From contig JAFAAS010000144.1 of the NCBI GenBank assembly GCA_023426435.1, positions 1-5,981 on the forward strand: a stretch of DNA of 5,981 nt, in the 5' to 3' direction. This document shows positions 5,932-5,981 of this stretch, piece by piece. The notes under the pieces were generated by a model. That model was given only the letters and a program-made list of their open reading frames with translations, ran no database searches and had not been told where the DNA came from. The position numbers were made by a program, and so were the translations under genes. The DNA is from Verrucomicrobiota bacterium. Its GTDB lineage: Bacteria; Verrucomicrobiota; Verrucomicrobiia; Opitutales; Opitutaceae. The first letter of the stretch is position 1; each line of letters begins with the position of its first letter.

Positions 5932-5981
5932 ATGCCCACTTCCATTCCCGCCGAACCCCGCCCTCCCAATCCGCCCCCTCC
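5932..5981 (+). CDS. Possible 5' end of a divergent gene, cut by window edge
   Basis: An ATG at 5932 opens a frame (MPTSIPAEPRPPNPPP) that leaves the window after 16 full codons. An in-frame TAA at 5914-5916 makes 5932 the only possible ATG start. There is no Shine-Dalgarno sequence. A weak promoter-like pair (TTGTCG at 5888 and TCTAAC at 5912) lies upstream. The peptide is too short and proline-rich to assign. If real, the gene is divergent from the regulator and shares the intergenic region. Confidence 0.35.
   Translation, partial: MPTSIPAEPRPPNPPP

Noticed and set aside
5738..5980. An 80-codon minus-strand frame open to the window edge
   Set aside because: The peptide is Arg/Trp/Gly-rich with no recognisable domain and runs through the likely promoter patch. 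Open frames of this size are common by chance in GC-rich DNA. It could only be rescued by sequence beyond the window.

Overview
The window is GC-rich with a strong G/C bias at third codon positions. It looks like a chromosomal piece from Verrucomicrobiota, perhaps Opitutaceae. That placement is an inference from codon use, the protein style and the intergenic 'ATCCGTGTCC'-type repeats, which I recall from genomes of that group but could not check.

Layout, read on the minus strand (right to left). (1) 5446-5931 is a region without a convincing gene. It holds an AT-rich promoter-like patch (about 5761-5815), several very short start/stop combinations with good ribosome-binding sites, a long imperfect hairpin (5553-5586), and a very strong intrinsic terminator (5501-5536) that points towards the gene at 5445. 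(2) 5445-4111 encodes a 444-residue sigma-54-dependent response regulator of the AlgB/NtrC type. (3) After a 136-nt gap with a repeat array comes a 597-residue membrane histidine kinase (3974-2181) with a KinB-like layout: two membrane segments, HAMP, PAS-like region, HisKA and HATPase_c. (4) After a 188-nt gap with a second array of the same repeat family comes an exported prolyl-oligopeptidase-family serine peptidase (1992 to the window edge), whose C-terminus lies outside the window. On the plus strand, a proline-rich reading frame may start at 5932 and leave the window on the right.

The likely logic is that the kinase senses a periplasmic or membrane signal and phosphorylates Asp51 of the regulator, which then remodels sigma-54 RNA polymerase at targets not visible here. 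The peptidase is co-directional, but nothing in the sequence proves it is a target or an operon member. The most unusual parts are non-coding: a possible attenuator-like leader ahead of the regulator, and decamer-periodic repeat arrays that start essentially at the stop codons of both signalling genes. I see no CRISPR array, transposase, tRNA or rRNA.
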